DNA of 64,000 nt. It comes from Pollutimonas harenae (GTDB taxonomy: Bacteria; Pseudomonadota; Gammaproteobacteria; Burkholderiales; Burkholderiaceae_B). The notes beneath the pieces are model-generated. The model was given only the letters and a program-made list of their open reading frames with translations. It made no database searches and was not told where the DNA came from. The stretch is from contig NZ_SDQD01000001.1 of the NCBI RefSeq assembly GCF_004153685.1, positions 1,240,001 through 1,304,000 of the forward strand, in the 5' to 3' direction. The translations under genes were made by a program, and so were the position numbers. Positions 44,946-57,320 of the stretch are shown here, one piece after another. Positions within the stretch are counted from its first letter, which is position 1, and each line of letters opens with the position of its first letter.

Positions 44946-46199
44946 TCACGACTGATATCTATGTATCGATAAGTCGTCGCTGCGTATGGCGGTAGGCTTG
45001 CCCGATACAATATCGGCGATCAATTGGCCGCTGCCGCATGCCATGGTCCAGCCCAGGGTACCGTGGCCAGTGTTCAGGAAGAGATTGGGCAAGCGAGTGG
45101 GCCCCACTATCGGGGTGCTGTCAGGCGTCTTGGGACGCAGGCCCGTCCAGAATGATACGTCGCCCGATACATAACTACCCGGAAACAGGTCGCTCAGCAC
45201 CATTTCAAGCGTTTTTTTGCGCCGCTCATCCAGGCGCTTGTCGAATCCGACGATTTCGGCCATGCCACCTACACGTATGCGTTGGTCAAAACGTGTCACG
45301 GCAATTTTGTAGCTTTCGTCCAGCAGCGTGGAGACAGGTGCGCGGCTTTCATCGGCAATAGGAACCGTTATTGAATAGCCTTTCAGCGGATAGACCGGCA
45401 GTTTGCCTATATGCTTGAGCAACTGTGTGGACCATGAGCCGAGGGCGACGACGTAGGCGTCAGCGGTCATCAGCCCGGCGTCGGTTTCCACACCCGTAAC
45501 ACCTGAGCCATCAGCATGCAGGGCCTTTATCACAGTGCCATAGCGGAAGGATACGCCCAGTTTCTCGGCTTCAGCCGCCAGCTTGGTGGTGAACAGATTG
45601 CAGTCGCCGGTTTCGTCGTTGGGCGTACGTAATCCACCCACCAATTTGTTTTTGGTCAGGGCCAGTGCGGGTTCGGCTCTTTCGAGCTCATCGCGCCCAA
45701 GCAGTTCGTAGCGTATGCCTGCATCGTGCAGCACTTTCATGTCCTGGCCGGCAGCATCAAGTTGTTGTTGCGTACGGAACACCTGAAGCGTCCCTTGGCG
45801 GCGCCCTTCATACTGGATGCCTATTTCGTCACGCAGGGCGTCCAGGCAGAGGCGGCTGTAGCCCGACAGCCTGAGCATGCGCTCTTTATTGGTCGCGTAG
45901 CGGCTGGCCGTGCAATTACGCCACATTTTATAAATCCATTGCAGCTGGAACAGAGACCCATCAGGTCGAATGGTCAGTGGCGGGTGTTTGGCGAACATCC
46001 ACTTGACTGCTTTGAGTGGCACGCCGGGAGCCGCCCAGGGGCTGGAGTAGCCGTAAGACACCTGGCCCGCATTGGCAAAGCTGGTTTCCAGCGCTGGCCC
46101 GGCCAGACGTTCGATGACGGTGACCTCATGGCCCTGGCGGGCCAGATAATAGGCGCTGCTGACGCCCACTGCGCCAGCTCCTAAGACGATGATTTTCAT
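44946..46199 (-). CDS. dadA: D-amino acid dehydrogenase small subunit
   Basis: A 417-residue FAD-dependent dehydrogenase that oxidises D-amino acids, mainly D-alanine, to ketoacids at the inner membrane. It has the FAD motif [18 protein letters not shown] at the N-terminus, [31 protein letters not shown], and [15 protein letters not shown] with [14 protein letters not shown] at the end. The start at 46199 matches the family; an upstream ATG adds 11 residues. It is divergent from an Lrp-family gene that probably regulates it. Confidence 0.94.
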   Translation of the reverse strand: MKIIVLGAGAVGVSSAYYLARQGHEVTVIERLAGPALETSFANAGQVSYGYSSPWAAPGVPLKAVKWMFAKHPPLTIRPDGSLFQLQWIYKMWRNCTASRYATNKERMLRLSGYSRLCLDALRDEIGIQYEGRRQGTLQVFRTQQQLDAAGQDMKVLHDAGIRYELLGRDELERAEPALALTKNKLVGGLRTPNDETGDCNLFTTKLAAEAEKLGVSFRYGTVIKALHADGSGVTGVETDAGLMTADAYVVALGSWSTQLLKHIGKLPVYPLKGYSITVPIADESRAPVSTLLDESYKIAVTRFDQRIRVGGMAEIVGFDKRLDERRKKTLEMVLSDLFPGSYVSGDVSFWTGLRPKTPDSTPIVGPTRLPNLFLNTGHGTLGWTMACGSGQLIADIVSGKPTAIRSDDLSIHRYQS

Positions 46200-46263
46200 T
46201 TGATCCGGAAAAATATGGCTTGATTCAGGCATGTTAGGGCAGGATGCCTAGCAATTTTTAATG

Positions 46264-46319
46264 AAGAAGTCGGTTTTCCAGTGCTTTATATGGTTTCCAA
46301 CGCAAAGAAGGCGGTTTTC
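46264..46319. promoter_or_regulatory. Direct repeat in the dadA-Lrp gap, candidate Lrp sites
   Basis: AAGAAGTCGGTTTTC (46264-46278) and AAGAAGGCGGTTTTC (46305-46319) differ by one base and start 41 bp apart, about four DNA turns. They lie between the divergent dadA and Lrp-family genes, so they are candidate cooperative binding sites on one face of the DNA. Confidence 0.55.
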
Positions 46320-46392
46320 AGCAATAATTACTGATGCGGATATTCCACCATGCAAATCGCCTCACGAGAGGCAGCTCATCAAGGACAATACA

Positions 46393-46881
46393 GTGAGAAT
46401 TCAAAGAACCCCTGTATCGGCTTTAGACAAGCTCGACCGGCATATTCTCGATCTTTTGCAGCGTGATGGGCGCATGTCCATGACCGAGCTTGCTGATGCC
46501 GTGGGCCTGACGGTTACGCCGTGCATAGAGCGGGTGCGTCGCCTGGAGCGTGATGGCATTATCACCGGCTACCATGCCAGGGTGGCACCCGGAGCGCTTG
46601 ATGCCGGCTTGCTGGTGTTTGTCGAGATATCAATGTCCAGCAAATCAGATCGTACTTTCGATGATTTCCGGCGCGAAATCCTGTGCATCCCGCAAGTTCA
46701 GGAATGCCATCTGGTGTCGGGAGATTTCGACTACCTGGTCAAGGCCCGCATCAAGGAGATCAGCCAGTATCGCAATCTGCTGGGCGACATTTTGCTACGC
46801 CTGCCAGGTGTCACCCAGACCAAGAGTTGCGTGGTCATGGAAGAGGTCAAGGAAACACTATTCATCGCGGCCCAGAAATAA
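46393..46881 (+). CDS. Lrp/AsnC-family transcriptional regulator
   Basis: A 162-residue regulator with an N-terminal helix-turn-helix (LDKLDRHILDLLQRDGRMSM, then TELADAVGLTVTPCIERVRRL) and a C-terminal RAM ligand domain (VFVEISMSSKSDRTF, GDFDYLVKARIK). The frame is open from 46261, but GTG at 46393 has AAGGA 7 bp before it and fits the family. By its place next to dadA and its resemblance to BkdR/Lrp, it probably senses an amino acid and controls D-alanine use. Confidence 0.92.
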   Translation: MRIQRTPVSALDKLDRHILDLLQRDGRMSMTELADAVGLTVTPCIERVRRLERDGIITGYHARVAPGALDAGLLVFVEISMSSKSDRTFDDFRREILCIPQVQECHLVSGDFDYLVKARIKEISQYRNLLGDILLRLPGVTQTKSCVVMEEVKETLFIAAQK

Positions 46882-46924
46882 CCGGAGGCCGGCAAGGCGT
46901 CGTCTGTTTGCGTAGTTGCCTGGT

Positions 46925-48088
46925 TCAGGTCTTGGCCATCAAGTCACGCGAGCGCGCAAAAACCATATTGTCGCGGTGCATGAGTTCCGGGTCGGACATC
47001 GACCCTAGAATGTCTATGATGTGACTACTGGGCTGGCGCATGATGCGCCGGGTGTCGGCGGCCGAATAATTGATGAGTCCGCGGCCGCACTCTACACCAT
47101 GCTGGTCTACACAGGCCACGACATCACCACGCTCAAACTCACCTTCCACTGCCACCACACCTATCGGCAGCAAGCTCTTGTGGCCTTGCGTCAGTGCCCG
47201 CACGGCGCCGTCGTCGAGGGTGATGCGGCCTCGCAGGCGCAAATGATTTGCCAGCCATCGCTGGCGTGCCGAGCGTACGGGAAGTATGGCACGCAGTTCG
47301 GTACCTATGGCTTCGCCTCCCGCCAACCGGAGCAGTACATTGGGCTCGCGACCAGAAGCAATGATGGTATGGCCACCGCTATTGGCGGCCCGCTTGGCAG
47401 CCAGAACCTTGGTCAGCATGCCGCCGGTGCCTATGCTGCTGCCAGAGCCGCCGGCCATGGTTTCCAAGGCGGGATCACCGGCCTGACCCAGGGCGATAAA
47501 CTGGGCATCGGGATTCTTGCGCGGGTCGGCGCTGTACAGGCCGGACTGGTCAGTCAGAATGACAAGGGCTTCGGCCTCGATGAGATTGGTCACCAGTGCC
47601 CCTAATGTGTCGTTGTCTCCGAGGCGGATCTCGTCGGTGACGACAGTATCGTTTTCGTTCACGATGGGGACAACGCCCAGGCCCAGCAGGGTATACAGCG
47701 TGCTGCGTGCATTCAGATAGCGGCGCCGGTCAGCCAGGTCTTCGTGCGTCAGCAGGATTTGGGCTGTACGTATTCCGTGGCGTGCAAAAGCGGCTTCGTA
47801 GGCCTGAGCCAGGCCCATTTGTCCTACAGCTGCTGCTGCCTGCAACTCATGCATGGCATTCGGGCGGCGTGGCCAGCCCAGTCGAGCCATACCTTCGGCG
47901 ATAGCGCCGCTGGATACCAGAACCATCTGTTTGCCCTGGCCATGCAATTGGGCAATTTGCTCGGCCCATTGTTCGACAGCGAGGGTGTCTATGCCTTTGC
48001 CTTCGTTGGTGACGAGCGATGAGCCGACTTTGACGACCAGACGTTTGGCGTATGAAACGGCAGAAGACGAGGGTTTGGATTCGGCCAT
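46925..48088 (-). CDS. proB: Glutamate 5-kinase
   Basis: A 387-residue enzyme for the first step of proline synthesis, phosphorylating glutamate. The amino-acid kinase domain (residues about 12-270) has [37 protein letters not shown] and [21 protein letters not shown]-terminal PUA domain (about 290-370) follows. The frame runs upstream into obgE, but MAESKPSSS at 48088 is the sensible start. It lies 25 bp after obgE, an arrangement common in betaproteobacteria. Confidence 0.96.
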   Translation of the reverse strand: MAESKPSSSAVSYAKRLVVKVGSSLVTNEGKGIDTLAVEQWAEQIAQLHGQGKQMVLVSSGAIAEGMARLGWPRRPNAMHELQAAAAVGQMGLAQAYEAAFARHGIRTAQILLTHEDLADRRRYLNARSTLYTLLGLGVVPIVNENDTVVTDEIRLGDNDTLGALVTNLIEAEALVILTDQSGLYSADPRKNPDAQFIALGQAGDPALETMAGGSGSSIGTGGMLTKVLAAKRAANSGGHTIIASGREPNVLLRLAGGEAIGTELRAILPVRSARQRWLANHLRLRGRITLDDGAVRALTQGHKSLLPIGVVAVEGEFERGDVVACVDQHGVECGRGLINYSAADTRRIMRQPSSHIIDILGSMSDPELMHRDNMVFARSRDLMAKT

Positions 48089-48113
48089 GGGTTGGGGGCG
48101 ATGAATACGGGAC

Positions 48114-49354
<1,241 letters not shown>

Positions 49355-49374
49355 CTGCGGGTGTGTGCCGATGA

Positions 49375-49635
49375 TTACTCGGCCGCAATCACCGATACGG
49401 TGCGCTTGTTCAGTGCGCCTTTGATGGCGAACTTGACAGTGCCGTCTACCAGCGAGAACAAAGTGTGATCTTTGCCTATGCCGACGTTCACACCGGGGTG
49501 GAACTGTGTGCCGCGCTGGCGAACAATGATGGAACCAGCCGAGATGGCCTGACCACCGTAGGTTTTTACACCTAGCCGTTTCGATTCTGAGTCGCGGCCG
49601 TTACGCGTTGAGCCGCCGCCTTTTTTCTGTGCCAT
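49375..49635 (-). CDS. rpmA: Large-subunit ribosomal protein bL27
   Basis: An 86-residue ribosomal protein starting [20 protein letters not shown], with [20 protein letters not shown] and [16 protein letters not shown]. Its flexible N-terminus reaches the peptidyl-transferase centre. It is 37 bp after rplU in the usual order. Confidence 0.98.
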   Translation of the reverse strand: MAQKKGGGSTRNGRDSESKRLGVKTYGGQAISAGSIIVRQRGTQFHPGVNVGIGKDHTLFSLVDGTVKFAIKGALNKRTVSVIAAE

Positions 49636-49672
49636 GTTTAGCTCCTGCTATACAAAACCGTTAAGTCTATCG

Positions 49673-49984
49673 TTAAGCCGTGATGGCTTCGATGCGGACT
49701 TCGGTGTAATTTTGACGATGACCTTGACGCTTTTGGTAGTGCTTGCGACGGCGCATCTTGAAAATCTTTACCTTGTCGTGGCGGCCTTGTGCAAGAACGG
49801 TAGCCTTGACCACGGCACCGGCGACCAAAGGCGTGCCAATTTGCAGCTGCTCGCCTTCGCCAACCGATAAAACCTGGTCTAGCGTGATTTCTTGTCCAAT
49901 GTCTGCCGGTATCTGTTCTATCTTGAGTTTTTGACCTGCAGCAACACGATACTGTTTGCCGCCGGTTTTTATGACCGCGTACAT
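49673..49984 (-). CDS. rplU: Large-subunit ribosomal protein bL21
   Basis: A 103-residue ribosomal protein starting [19 protein letters not shown], with [19 protein letters not shown] near the end. It binds 23S rRNA. It heads the rplU-rpmA unit; the 90-bp gap to argJ holds its promoter. Confidence 0.98.
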   Translation of the reverse strand: MYAVIKTGGKQYRVAAGQKLKIEQIPADIGQEITLDQVLSVGEGEQLQIGTPLVAGAVVKATVLAQGRHDKVKIFKMRRRKHYQKRQGHRQNYTEVRIEAITA

Positions 49985-50074
49985 GTGGGAATTCCTAAAA
50001 TAAAAATCTTGGCTAAAATGCCAAGCTCATGATTCTACCGTGTTTTATTCGTAAGCGTCAAGCTGCAAACCCCA

Positions 50075-51301
50075 CTAGGATCGGTAGTCGGCATTGATGG
50101 TGACGTATTCGTGCGAAAAATCGCAGGTGTAGACGGTTTCGCTGGCCTCACCGCGCCCCAACGCAATGCGCATGGGAATTTCGGCCTGCTGCATGACACG
50201 CTGACCGTCTTCTTCCTGGTAGTTGGGGTGGCGGCCACCCTGGCTGGCCACCATGACGTCTCCTAGCCACAAATTGACGCCGCTAACGTCAAGGTCGGCG
50301 ATACCGGCATAACCGATGGCGCACAAGATGCGCCCCAGGTTGGGGTCTGATGCATAGAAGGCCGTCTTGACCAGTGGCGATTGCGCCACCGAATAGGCTA
50401 CTTTCAGTGCTTCTTCGGGGGTCTTGGCCTGTTCGACATGCACCGTCATGAATTTGGTGGCGCCTTCGGCGTCACGTACGATTTTCTGGGCCAGCTCGGT
50501 GGCGGCTTCAGCCAACGCTTTGTATAGCGGAGCATAAAGCGGGTCGGAGACGGATTCGATGCGCACTGCGCTCTGGCCGGTGGCCATGACAATGAACGAG
50601 TCGTTGGTGGAAGTATCGCCGTCAACCGTAATACGGTTGAACGAAAGGTTGGCAATGCTGCGTACCATGTCGGTGAGCAATTCAGGTGCAATACCAGCAT
50701 CGGTGGCCAGGAAACCCAGCATCGTGGCCATATTGGGCCGTATCATGCCAGCGCCTTTGCTGATGCCCGTGATGGTAATGGTGTTGTTACCCAGCGCTAC
50801 GCGGCGTGACACGATTTTGGGTTGAGTGTCGGTGGTCATGATGCTGTGAGCGGCCATGAACCAGTTGTTGTCCGCTGTGTCGGCCACGGCCTGCGGCAAA
50901 GCCGCCACCAAGCGATCGAGCGGCAAGGGCTCCAGGATGACGCCGGTGGAAAAAGGCAGTACCTGTTGTGGCTTGATATCGAGGATATTGGCCAGTTCGA
51001 CGCAGGTTTGTGTTGCCGCTTGCAGGCCGCTTTCGCCAGTGCCCGCATTGGCGTTGCCGGTATTGATGACCAGCGCGCGTATGCCCTGACCTGCGGCGAG
51101 ATGGGTTTCGCAGACCTGCACCGGGGCGGCGCGAAAGCGATTGAGCGTGAATACGCCTGCTACGCTGCTGCCTTCCGCCAGACGAAATACTGTCAGGTCG
51201 CGATGATTGGCCTTGCGTATGCCGGCCTCGGCAGCGCCGATCTGTACGCCTGCAACAGGGTGAATATCTGATTCCGAAGGGATGTATAGATTGACAGCCA
51301 T
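50075..51301 (-). CDS. argJ: Glutamate N-acetyltransferase/amino-acid acetyltransferase
   Basis: A 408-residue ornithine acetyltransferase that moves acetyl between N-acetylornithine and glutamate in arginine synthesis. The precursor cuts itself at the Ala-Thr bond of NMATMLGF, leaving Thr193 as nucleophile. Other family stretches are NTGNANAGTG and [10 protein letters not shown]-like [10 protein letters not shown]. It ends with [18 protein letters not shown]. It stands alone between rplU and a MarR gene. Confidence 0.97.
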   Translation of the reverse strand: MAVNLYIPSESDIHPVAGVQIGAAEAGIRKANHRDLTVFRLAEGSSVAGVFTLNRFRAAPVQVCETHLAAGQGIRALVINTGNANAGTGESGLQAATQTCVELANILDIKPQQVLPFSTGVILEPLPLDRLVAALPQAVADTADNNWFMAAHSIMTTDTQPKIVSRRVALGNNTITITGISKGAGMIRPNMATMLGFLATDAGIAPELLTDMVRSIANLSFNRITVDGDTSTNDSFIVMATGQSAVRIESVSDPLYAPLYKALAEAATELAQKIVRDAEGATKFMTVHVEQAKTPEEALKVAYSVAQSPLVKTAFYASDPNLGRILCAIGYAGIADLDVSGVNLWLGDVMVASQGGRHPNYQEEDGQRVMQQAEIPMRIALGRGEASETVYTCDFSHEYVTINADYRS

Positions 51302-51361
51302 GAATGCGCCAGCAGTAAAAGGTTCAAAACCTTGATTTTAACCCGGTAATCAGTGGAAAAA

Positions 51362-51886
51362 TCAGTTTCGGCCCGAGAGCTGGGGTTGTGCCAGCAGCTT
51401 CAGTTCGCCTAGTGCTTCGAACAGGTTGTTACGGCTTTTTTCCGAGAGGCCCCCGAGCATGGCCCGTACCCATTCTTCATGCGATTGTGCCATTTTCCGG
51501 AAAATGCGCTTGCCCTTGGTGGTGAGGCGGATCAATGAGCTGCGGCGATCGCTGGCTACCTTCACGCGTTCTACCAACCCTTCTTTTTCGAGCTGATCGG
51601 TGATGCCTGTGATATTGCCATTGGTCACCATCATGTGCCGTGATAATTCGCTCATTTTCATGCCACCAGGCACGCGCAGCAATTGCGCCATGAGATCAAA
51701 GCGGGGCAGGGTGGTTTCGTATTCGGTGCGCAGACGGCTGCGCAGCTCGCTTTCTATCAGATTGCAGCAGGTGAGCATGCGTAGCCACAGGCGCAAATCT
51801 TGATGGTCTTCGGGCGCTGCGCGGCTTTCCAGATCGGGCACATTGTGTGCGGGCCCTGGAGCGATGGGGGGCATGGAGTGACTCAT
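51362..51886 (-). CDS. MarR-family regulator of the aromatic CoA operon
   Basis: A 174-residue regulator with a winged helix (about residues 65-130: MKMSELSRHMMVTNGNITGI, LEKEGLVERVKVASDRRSS, IRLTTKGKRIF). It is divergent from the monooxygenase/reductase operon, and two similar palindromes lie in the gap, so it probably represses the operon until the aromatic CoA ester or acid binds, as BadR/HcaR-type MarR proteins do. The first 30 residues are proline-rich and unlikely to be structured. Confidence 0.92.
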   Translation of the reverse strand: MSHSMPPIAPGPAHNVPDLESRAAPEDHQDLRLWLRMLTCCNLIESELRSRLRTEYETTLPRFDLMAQLLRVPGGMKMSELSRHMMVTNGNITGITDQLEKEGLVERVKVASDRRSSLIRLTTKGKRIFRKMAQSHEEWVRAMLGGLSEKSRNNLFEALGELKLLAQPQLSGRN

Positions 51887-51930
51887 AAGCGGTAGCGGCG
51901 GTATCCCGAATGTTGTTGTGGCATCGATAG

Positions 51931-52022
51931 TTTAATCTTCAATTACATTTTCGTGGGAAATGTCCGGCGTGAACAAAATATCTTGCAAGTCATTTTCTTT
52001 GACTATATAGTTTAAGCTTAAA
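51931..52022. promoter_or_regulatory. Two MarR-type operators in the divergent promoter
   Basis: TTTAAGCTTAAA (52011-52022) is a perfect palindrome, and TTTAATCTTCAA (51931-51942) is a near copy. Both follow ATAG. One lies 45 bp from the MarR start and the other 67 bp from the monooxygenase start, 80 bp apart. Confidence 0.65.
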
Positions 52023-52088
52023 GAATATCTGCATAAGGCCACGCTGCATAGTGCACATGGTTGGCAAAGTGGAATACCCGGAGACGAC

Positions 52089-54428
52089 ATGAACATCGTA
52101 TGCATAGGCGGCGGCCCGGCAGGTTTGTATTTTGGCCTGCTGATGAAATTGCATGATCCCGGCAATGAGGTCATCATCGTCGAGCGCAATCGACCCTACG
52201 ATACCTTTGGCTGGGGCGTGGTTTTTTCAGATGCCACGCTCGATAACCTGAAGCAGGCAGATGCCATTTCTGCAGAGCAGATCAGTGCGGCCTTCAATCA
52301 CTGGGATGATATCGAGATCCACTTTAAAGGCCAGAGCCTGCGCAGCAGCGGCCACGGCTTCATAGGCATAGGCCGCAAGAAACTCTTGAATATCCTGCAA
52401 GAGCGTTGCGAGCAGTTGGGCGTGCGCCTGGTGTTCGAAACCGACGTGACCGACGACCAGGCTATTGCCGAACAATATCAGGCGGACCTGCTCATAGCGT
52501 CCGATGGCTTGAACAGTCGCATACGCACCCGTTACACCGAGACTTACCGCCCTGACATCGACACCAGGCAATGCCGATTCGTCTGGCTGGGCACTCACCA
52601 GACTTTTGACGCCTTCACCTTTGCCTTTGTGCAAACCGAGTACGGCTGGTTCCAGGCGCATGCCTATCAGTTTGAGCCTGGCATGTCGACATTTATTGTT
52701 GAAACCCTGGACGAAACCTGGAAGGCGGCGGGGTTGGACACCATGAGTCAGGAAGACGGCATAGCCTATTGCGAGCAATTGTTTGCGCCGTGGCTGGATG
52801 GCAATGCATTGATCTCCAATGCCGGTCACTTACGAGGTTCCGCCATCTGGATACGTTTTCCGCGTGTCATTTGCGACACCTGGGTGCATCAGCAAACCCT
52901 GCCTAGTGGCCACAGCGTGCCCGTGGTCCTGATGGGTGATGCGGCGCACACGGCGCACTTTTCCATAGGCTCGGGTACCAAGCTGGCACTGGAAGATGCC
53001 ATAGAGCTGCATGCCTCACTCAAGGCACATCCGGGTGATGTGCAGGCCGCACTGACTCACTACCAGGAAGTGCGTAGTGTCGAGGTCCTCAAAATCCAGA
53101 ATGCTGCAAGAAACTCCACAGAATGGTTTGAGAACGTCCAGCGTTATGCTCAGCTCGAGCCGCAGCAGTTTGCCTATTCCCTGTTGACCCGTTCGCAACG
53201 CATTTCGCACGAGAACCTGCGGTTGCGTGACGCAGCCTGGCTGGCCGATTACGAGCGTTGGCTGGCTGTCAGGGCGGGCATGGCGCCAGATGGCCAGCCT
53301 GCCGTACCGCCCATGCTCACCCCTTATAAGGCACGCGACATCCGTCTAAAGAACCGGATTGTGGTGTCTCCTATGGCCATGTATTCCAGCGTAGACGGTA
53401 TGCCTGGCGATTTTCACCTGGTGCATCTGGGCAGCCGGGCCATGGGCGGAGCCGGTCTGGTCATGGTCGAGATGACCTGCGTGTCGCCCGAAGCCCGCAT
53501 TACGCCGGGATGTCCCGGCTTGTGGAATGATCAGCAAATGCAGGCCTTCGCGCGCATTGTGGATTTTGTGCATCAGAACAGTGATGCGCACATAGGCATG
53601 CAGCTGGGCCATGCCGGACGCAAAGGTTCGACACGGGTCAGTTGGGAGGGCACCGACATGCCGCTCGCCGAAGGCAACTGGCCGCTGGTCTCCGCTTCGG
53701 CCCTGCCTTATATCGAAGGGGTGTCGCAGGTGCCGCAAGCCATGTCGCAAGCTCAAATGGATCAGGTCTGCGAGCAGTTTGTGCAAGCGGCGCAGCGAGC
53801 GGCGCAAGCAGGCTTTGACTGGCTGGAGCTACATTGCGCGCATGGCTATCTGCTGTCCAGCTTCATTTCGCCACTGACCAATCAGCGCAACGACGAATAC
53901 GGTGGCTCGCTCGAGAACCGCCTGCGTTACCCATTGCGTGTGTTCAATGCCATACGCGACGTCTGGCCGCAACACCTGCCAATGTCAGTGCGTATTTCGG
54001 CGCACGATTGGGTAGAAGGCGGGATTACCGCCGACGATGCCATACAGATTGCCATGCGTTTCAAAGAGGCGGGAGCCGACTTGATCGACTGCTCTTCCGG
54101 ACAAGTCAGCAAGGCCGAGCAGCCCGTATATGGCCGCATGTATCAAACACCTTTTTCCGACCGCGTGCGCAACGAAGCGGGGATACCCACCATTGCGGTC
54201 GGTGCCATCTTCGAGGCCGACCATGTCAACAGCATTATTGCGTCGGGGCGTGCTGACCTGTGCGCGCTGGCACGGCCCCATCTGGCTGATGCCGCCTGGA
54301 CCTTGCGTGAATCGGCCCGTATAGGCTGCACCGAGGTGGACTGGCCGCGTCAGTACTTCCCGGCCAAGAAACAGCTGGAAACCAATTTTGAACGGGCCGC
54401 TGCCTATGCGCAGCCGGTAGGCAAATGA
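52089..54428 (+). CDS. 2-aminobenzoyl-CoA monooxygenase/reductase (salicylyl-CoA 5-hydroxylase homologue)
   Basis: A 779-residue fusion of two flavoenzymes. Residues 1 to about 385 form an FAD monooxygenase ([60 protein letters not shown]). Residues about 400-760 form an Old-Yellow-Enzyme-like FMN reductase ([43 protein letters not shown]). The same fusion in Azoarcus evansii hydroxylates and then reduces the ring of 2-aminobenzoyl-CoA; a related hydroxylase acts on salicylyl-CoA. Operon context supports one of these two. The substrate is not certain. Confidence 0.92.
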   Translation: MNIVCIGGGPAGLYFGLLMKLHDPGNEVIIVERNRPYDTFGWGVVFSDATLDNLKQADAISAEQISAAFNHWDDIEIHFKGQSLRSSGHGFIGIGRKKLLNILQERCEQLGVRLVFETDVTDDQAIAEQYQADLLIASDGLNSRIRTRYTETYRPDIDTRQCRFVWLGTHQTFDAFTFAFVQTEYGWFQAHAYQFEPGMSTFIVETLDETWKAAGLDTMSQEDGIAYCEQLFAPWLDGNALISNAGHLRGSAIWIRFPRVICDTWVHQQTLPSGHSVPVVLMGDAAHTAHFSIGSGTKLALEDAIELHASLKAHPGDVQAALTHYQEVRSVEVLKIQNAARNSTEWFENVQRYAQLEPQQFAYSLLTRSQRISHENLRLRDAAWLADYERWLAVRAGMAPDGQPAVPPMLTPYKARDIRLKNRIVVSPMAMYSSVDGMPGDFHLVHLGSRAMGGAGLVMVEMTCVSPEARITPGCPGLWNDQQMQAFARIVDFVHQNSDAHIGMQLGHAGRKGSTRVSWEGTDMPLAEGNWPLVSASALPYIEGVSQVPQAMSQAQMDQVCEQFVQAAQRAAQAGFDWLELHCAHGYLLSSFISPLTNQRNDEYGGSLENRLRYPLRVFNAIRDVWPQHLPMSVRISAHDWVEGGITADDAIQIAMRFKEAGADLIDCSSGQVSKAEQPVYGRMYQTPFSDRVRNEAGIPTIAVGAIFEADHVNSIIASGRADLCALARPHLADAAWTLRESARIGCTEVDWPRQYFPAKKQLETNFERAAAYAQPVGK

Positions 54429-55213
54429 GCACCGATAAAGTATTGGCAGGGCGTCACGCGCTGGTGACCGGCGGATCGCGTGGCATCGGCTATGAAACTG
54501 CCCGACGTCTGGCCGAGTTGGGTGCGCGTGTCACGATTACGGGGCGTGATGTGGCTGCATTGGCGCTGGCGGCAGACGAACTTGCCCGCTATGGCGACAT
54601 ACACACCGAGACGGGTGATGTGGCGCAAGGCGATGATGTCCAGCGTGTCTTTGACCAGGCCAGGCAGCATGGCGGTCCCATAGACATACTGGTCAACAAT
54701 GCCGGGCAGGCGCTTAGCCAACCCTTTGAAAGAACAGACTTCGCCGCCTGGCAGCAGATGCTGGCCGTCAACCTGACAGGTGTCTTCCATTGCATGCAGG
54801 CTGCTTTGCCTGATATGCGAGAGAACGGCTGGGGGCGCATTGTGAATATTGCGAGTACCGCCGGCCTGATCGGCTACCAGTATGTCAGTGCCTATTGTGC
54901 CGCCAAGCACGGTGTTGTCGGACTGACGCGAGGGGTTGCCCTGGAAACCGCCAAGCAGGGGATAACCGTGAATGCGGTGTGCCCGGGCTATACCGAAACC
55001 GATATTGTGCGCGATGCCGTCAGCAATATCAGCCGGAAAACCGGCCTGACGGCCGAGCAGGCCCAGGCCAAACTGGCCAACCGCAATCCGCAGGGCCGCC
55101 TGGTTCAGCCGCAAGAAGTGGCCGATGCCGTGGCCTGGCTATGCAGTCCCGGCGCAAGTTCCGTAACGGGCCAAGCCATCCCTGTCGATGGTGGGGAAGT
55201 GATGGCGGGGTAA
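54425..55213 (+). CDS. Short-chain dehydrogenase of the aromatic CoA operon
   Basis: A 262-residue SDR with [13 protein letters not shown] near residue 15, NNAG, Ser in [10 protein letters not shown] and YCAAKHG as the catalytic YxxxK. It overlaps the monooxygenase stop by ATGA. It would oxidise a 3-hydroxyacyl-CoA or reduce a keto group in the ring-derived intermediate, like the SDR of the Azoarcus 2-aminobenzoate clusters. Confidence 0.93.
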   Translation: MSTDKVLAGRHALVTGGSRGIGYETARRLAELGARVTITGRDVAALALAADELARYGDIHTETGDVAQGDDVQRVFDQARQHGGPIDILVNNAGQALSQPFERTDFAAWQQMLAVNLTGVFHCMQAALPDMRENGWGRIVNIASTAGLIGYQYVSAYCAAKHGVVGLTRGVALETAKQGITVNAVCPGYTETDIVRDAVSNISRKTGLTAEQAQAKLANRNPQGRLVQPQEVADAVAWLCSPGASSVTGQAIPVDGGEVMAG

Positions 55214-55259
55214 AGCACACCCAAGTCCCGTTAGCTACAGAACACAAAGGAGATCTACA

Positions 55260-56111
55260 TTGGAATCAGTCGTACATACCATGACGCATCACAAGCGTCC
55301 TTATGCCGATTACCAGGCCCAGCACTTTCTGTGGTCGGTGTCGGCCGATGGCAAGCTCGCCACGCTCACTTTGAACCGGCCCGATCGCAAGAATCCATTG
55401 ACCTTCGATTCCTATGCCGAAATCCGCGACCTGTTTCGCGGGTTGGCATATGCCACCGATATCAAGACGGTGGTGGTGACTGGTGCGGGTGGCAATTTTT
55501 GCTCGGGTGGCGATGTGCACGAAATCATCGGGCCACTCACCAAAATGAGTATGCCCGAGTTGCTGGACTTCACACGTATGACGGGTGATCTGATCAAGGC
55601 TATGCGCGCCTGCCCTCAGCCTGTGGTGGCCGCTGTCGATGGCATATGCGCGGGCGCCGGGGCCATGATCGCATTGGCAGCCGATATGCGGATAGGTACG
55701 CCCCAGGCCCGGACAGCCTTTTTGTTCACGCGTGTAGGCCTGGCGGGTGCCGATATGGGAGCCTGCACGTTGTTGCCCCGCATGATAGGTCAGGGCCGGG
55801 CGTCAGAGCTGCTCTATACCGGTCGGGCCATGAATGCCGATGAGGGTCTGGCATGGGGATTCTTCAATAGTTTGCATGAGTCCGGCGCCGTGCTGGATGC
55901 GGCCCAGGCTCTGGCTCGGCAATTGGCCGACGGACCGACCTTCGCGCATGGCATCACCAAGAAGCTGCTGCATCAGGAGTGGAATATGGGCGTGGACGAG
56001 GCCATAGAGGCCGAAGCCGAGGCACAGGCCATTTGCATGCAAACCAAAGATTTCCGGCGTGCCTATGATGCCTTTGTGGCCAAGCAGAAACCGGTATTCG
56101 AGGGTGATTGA
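55260..56111 (+). CDS. Enoyl-CoA hydratase family protein with TTG start
   Basis: A 283-residue crotonase-family enzyme with oxyanion segments [13 protein letters not shown] and [16 protein letters not shown] and the region [27 protein letters not shown] lies 7 bp before a TTG at 55260; the first ATG at 55281 is 28 bp from it, so a TTG start is likely. It would hydrate or hydrolytically open the alicyclic CoA ester formed after the monooxygenase/reductase step. Confidence 0.9.
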   Translation: MESVVHTMTHHKRPYADYQAQHFLWSVSADGKLATLTLNRPDRKNPLTFDSYAEIRDLFRGLAYATDIKTVVVTGAGGNFCSGGDVHEIIGPLTKMSMPELLDFTRMTGDLIKAMRACPQPVVAAVDGICAGAGAMIALAADMRIGTPQARTAFLFTRVGLAGADMGACTLLPRMIGQGRASELLYTGRAMNADEGLAWGFFNSLHESGAVLDAAQALARQLADGPTFAHGITKKLLHQEWNMGVDEAIEAEAEAQAICMQTKDFRRAYDAFVAKQKPVFEGD

Positions 56112-57290
56112 ATGAGCGATACGCGTTGGCTGGATTGGCCTTTTTTCGAAGAGCGTCATCAGCAATTGGCAGCCCAGGCGAACGCCTGGTGTGCCCAGGC
56201 ATTATCGAATATAGACCACAGGGACACCGACCAGGCCTGCCGCACGCTGGTGGCCGAGTTGGGCCGTGCCGATTGGCTGCGCGTGGCAGTTCCCTCAGGG
56301 CCTGACGGTCTATGGGGTGGCCGCTGGCCGCAGATCGACTCGAGGTCTGTCTGCATTATGCGCGAAACGCTGGCCCGTCATGATGGTCTGGCGGACTTTG
56401 CCTTTGCCATGCAGGGTTTGGGTAGCGGCGCGATCTCCATTGCGGGCAGTGATGCCTTGCGGGAAGCATATCTGCCCAGCGTTGCCAGAGGCCAGGCCAT
56501 TGCCGCCTTTGCCTTGTCAGAACCTGATGCGGGCTCTGATGTGGCTGCCATGACGTGCAGTGCAACACGAGATGGCGATGACTATGTGCTGAATGGGCGG
56601 AAGACCTGGATATCCAATGGCGGTATTGCCGATTTTTATTGCGTGTTTGTGCGTACAGGTGAAGCACCCGGTGCACGAGGCATCAGCGCTTTCGTGGTCG
56701 ATGCCGATACACCGGGTCTGACGATCGCCGAGCGCATCGACGTGATGGCGCCGCATCCACTGGCGACCTTGAACTTTGACCAGTGCCGGGTGAGCGCCAC
56801 GCAACGGCTGGGAGAGGCTGGGCAGGGCTTCAAGATCGCCATGATGACGCTGGACATCTTCCGGTCATCAGTGGCTGCCGCTGCATTGGGTTTCGCGCGG
56901 CGCGCCCTGGACGAAGCCTTATCACGCGCGACGTCGCGCCGTATGTTTGGGCAGGCGTTGGCCGATTTGCAGCTGACACAGGCCGCCCTGGGCGAGATGG
57001 CCTGCGAGATCGATGCTGCCGCCTTGCTGACGTATCGGGCAGCCTGGCTGCGCGACGTAAAGGGTGTCAGGACAACGCGCGAAGCGGCCATGGCCAAGAT
57101 GGCTGCCACGGAGTCGGCGCAGCGCGTCATAGACCGGGCCTTGCAGATGTTTGGCGGTGCTGGAGTGGTGTCGGGCGCGCCTGTCGAAAAACTATACCGG
57201 GAAATTCGCGCCTTGCGCATTTACGAAGGCGCGACCGAGGTCCAGAAATTGATTATTGCCCGCGAGTTGTTGAAAGAACATCAGGCCTGA
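56112..57290 (+). CDS. Acyl-CoA dehydrogenase of the aromatic CoA operon
   Basis: A 392-residue FAD-dependent dehydrogenase with [54 protein letters not shown] and [16 protein letters not shown]. It starts directly at the stop of the hydratase gene. In this pathway type it oxidises an alicyclic or ring-opened acyl-CoA on the way to beta-oxidation. Confidence 0.93.
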   Translation: MSDTRWLDWPFFEERHQQLAAQANAWCAQALSNIDHRDTDQACRTLVAELGRADWLRVAVPSGPDGLWGGRWPQIDSRSVCIMRETLARHDGLADFAFAMQGLGSGAISIAGSDALREAYLPSVARGQAIAAFALSEPDAGSDVAAMTCSATRDGDDYVLNGRKTWISNGGIADFYCVFVRTGEAPGARGISAFVVDADTPGLTIAERIDVMAPHPLATLNFDQCRVSATQRLGEAGQGFKIAMMTLDIFRSSVAAAALGFARRALDEALSRATSRRMFGQALADLQLTQAALGEMACEIDAAALLTYRAAWLRDVKGVRTTREAAMAKMAATESAQRVIDRALQMFGGAGVVSGAPVEKLYREIRALRIYEGATEVQKLIIARELLKEHQA

Positions 57291-57320
57291 CCGCTACAAG
57301 AAAGAATACAGGAGACAACA

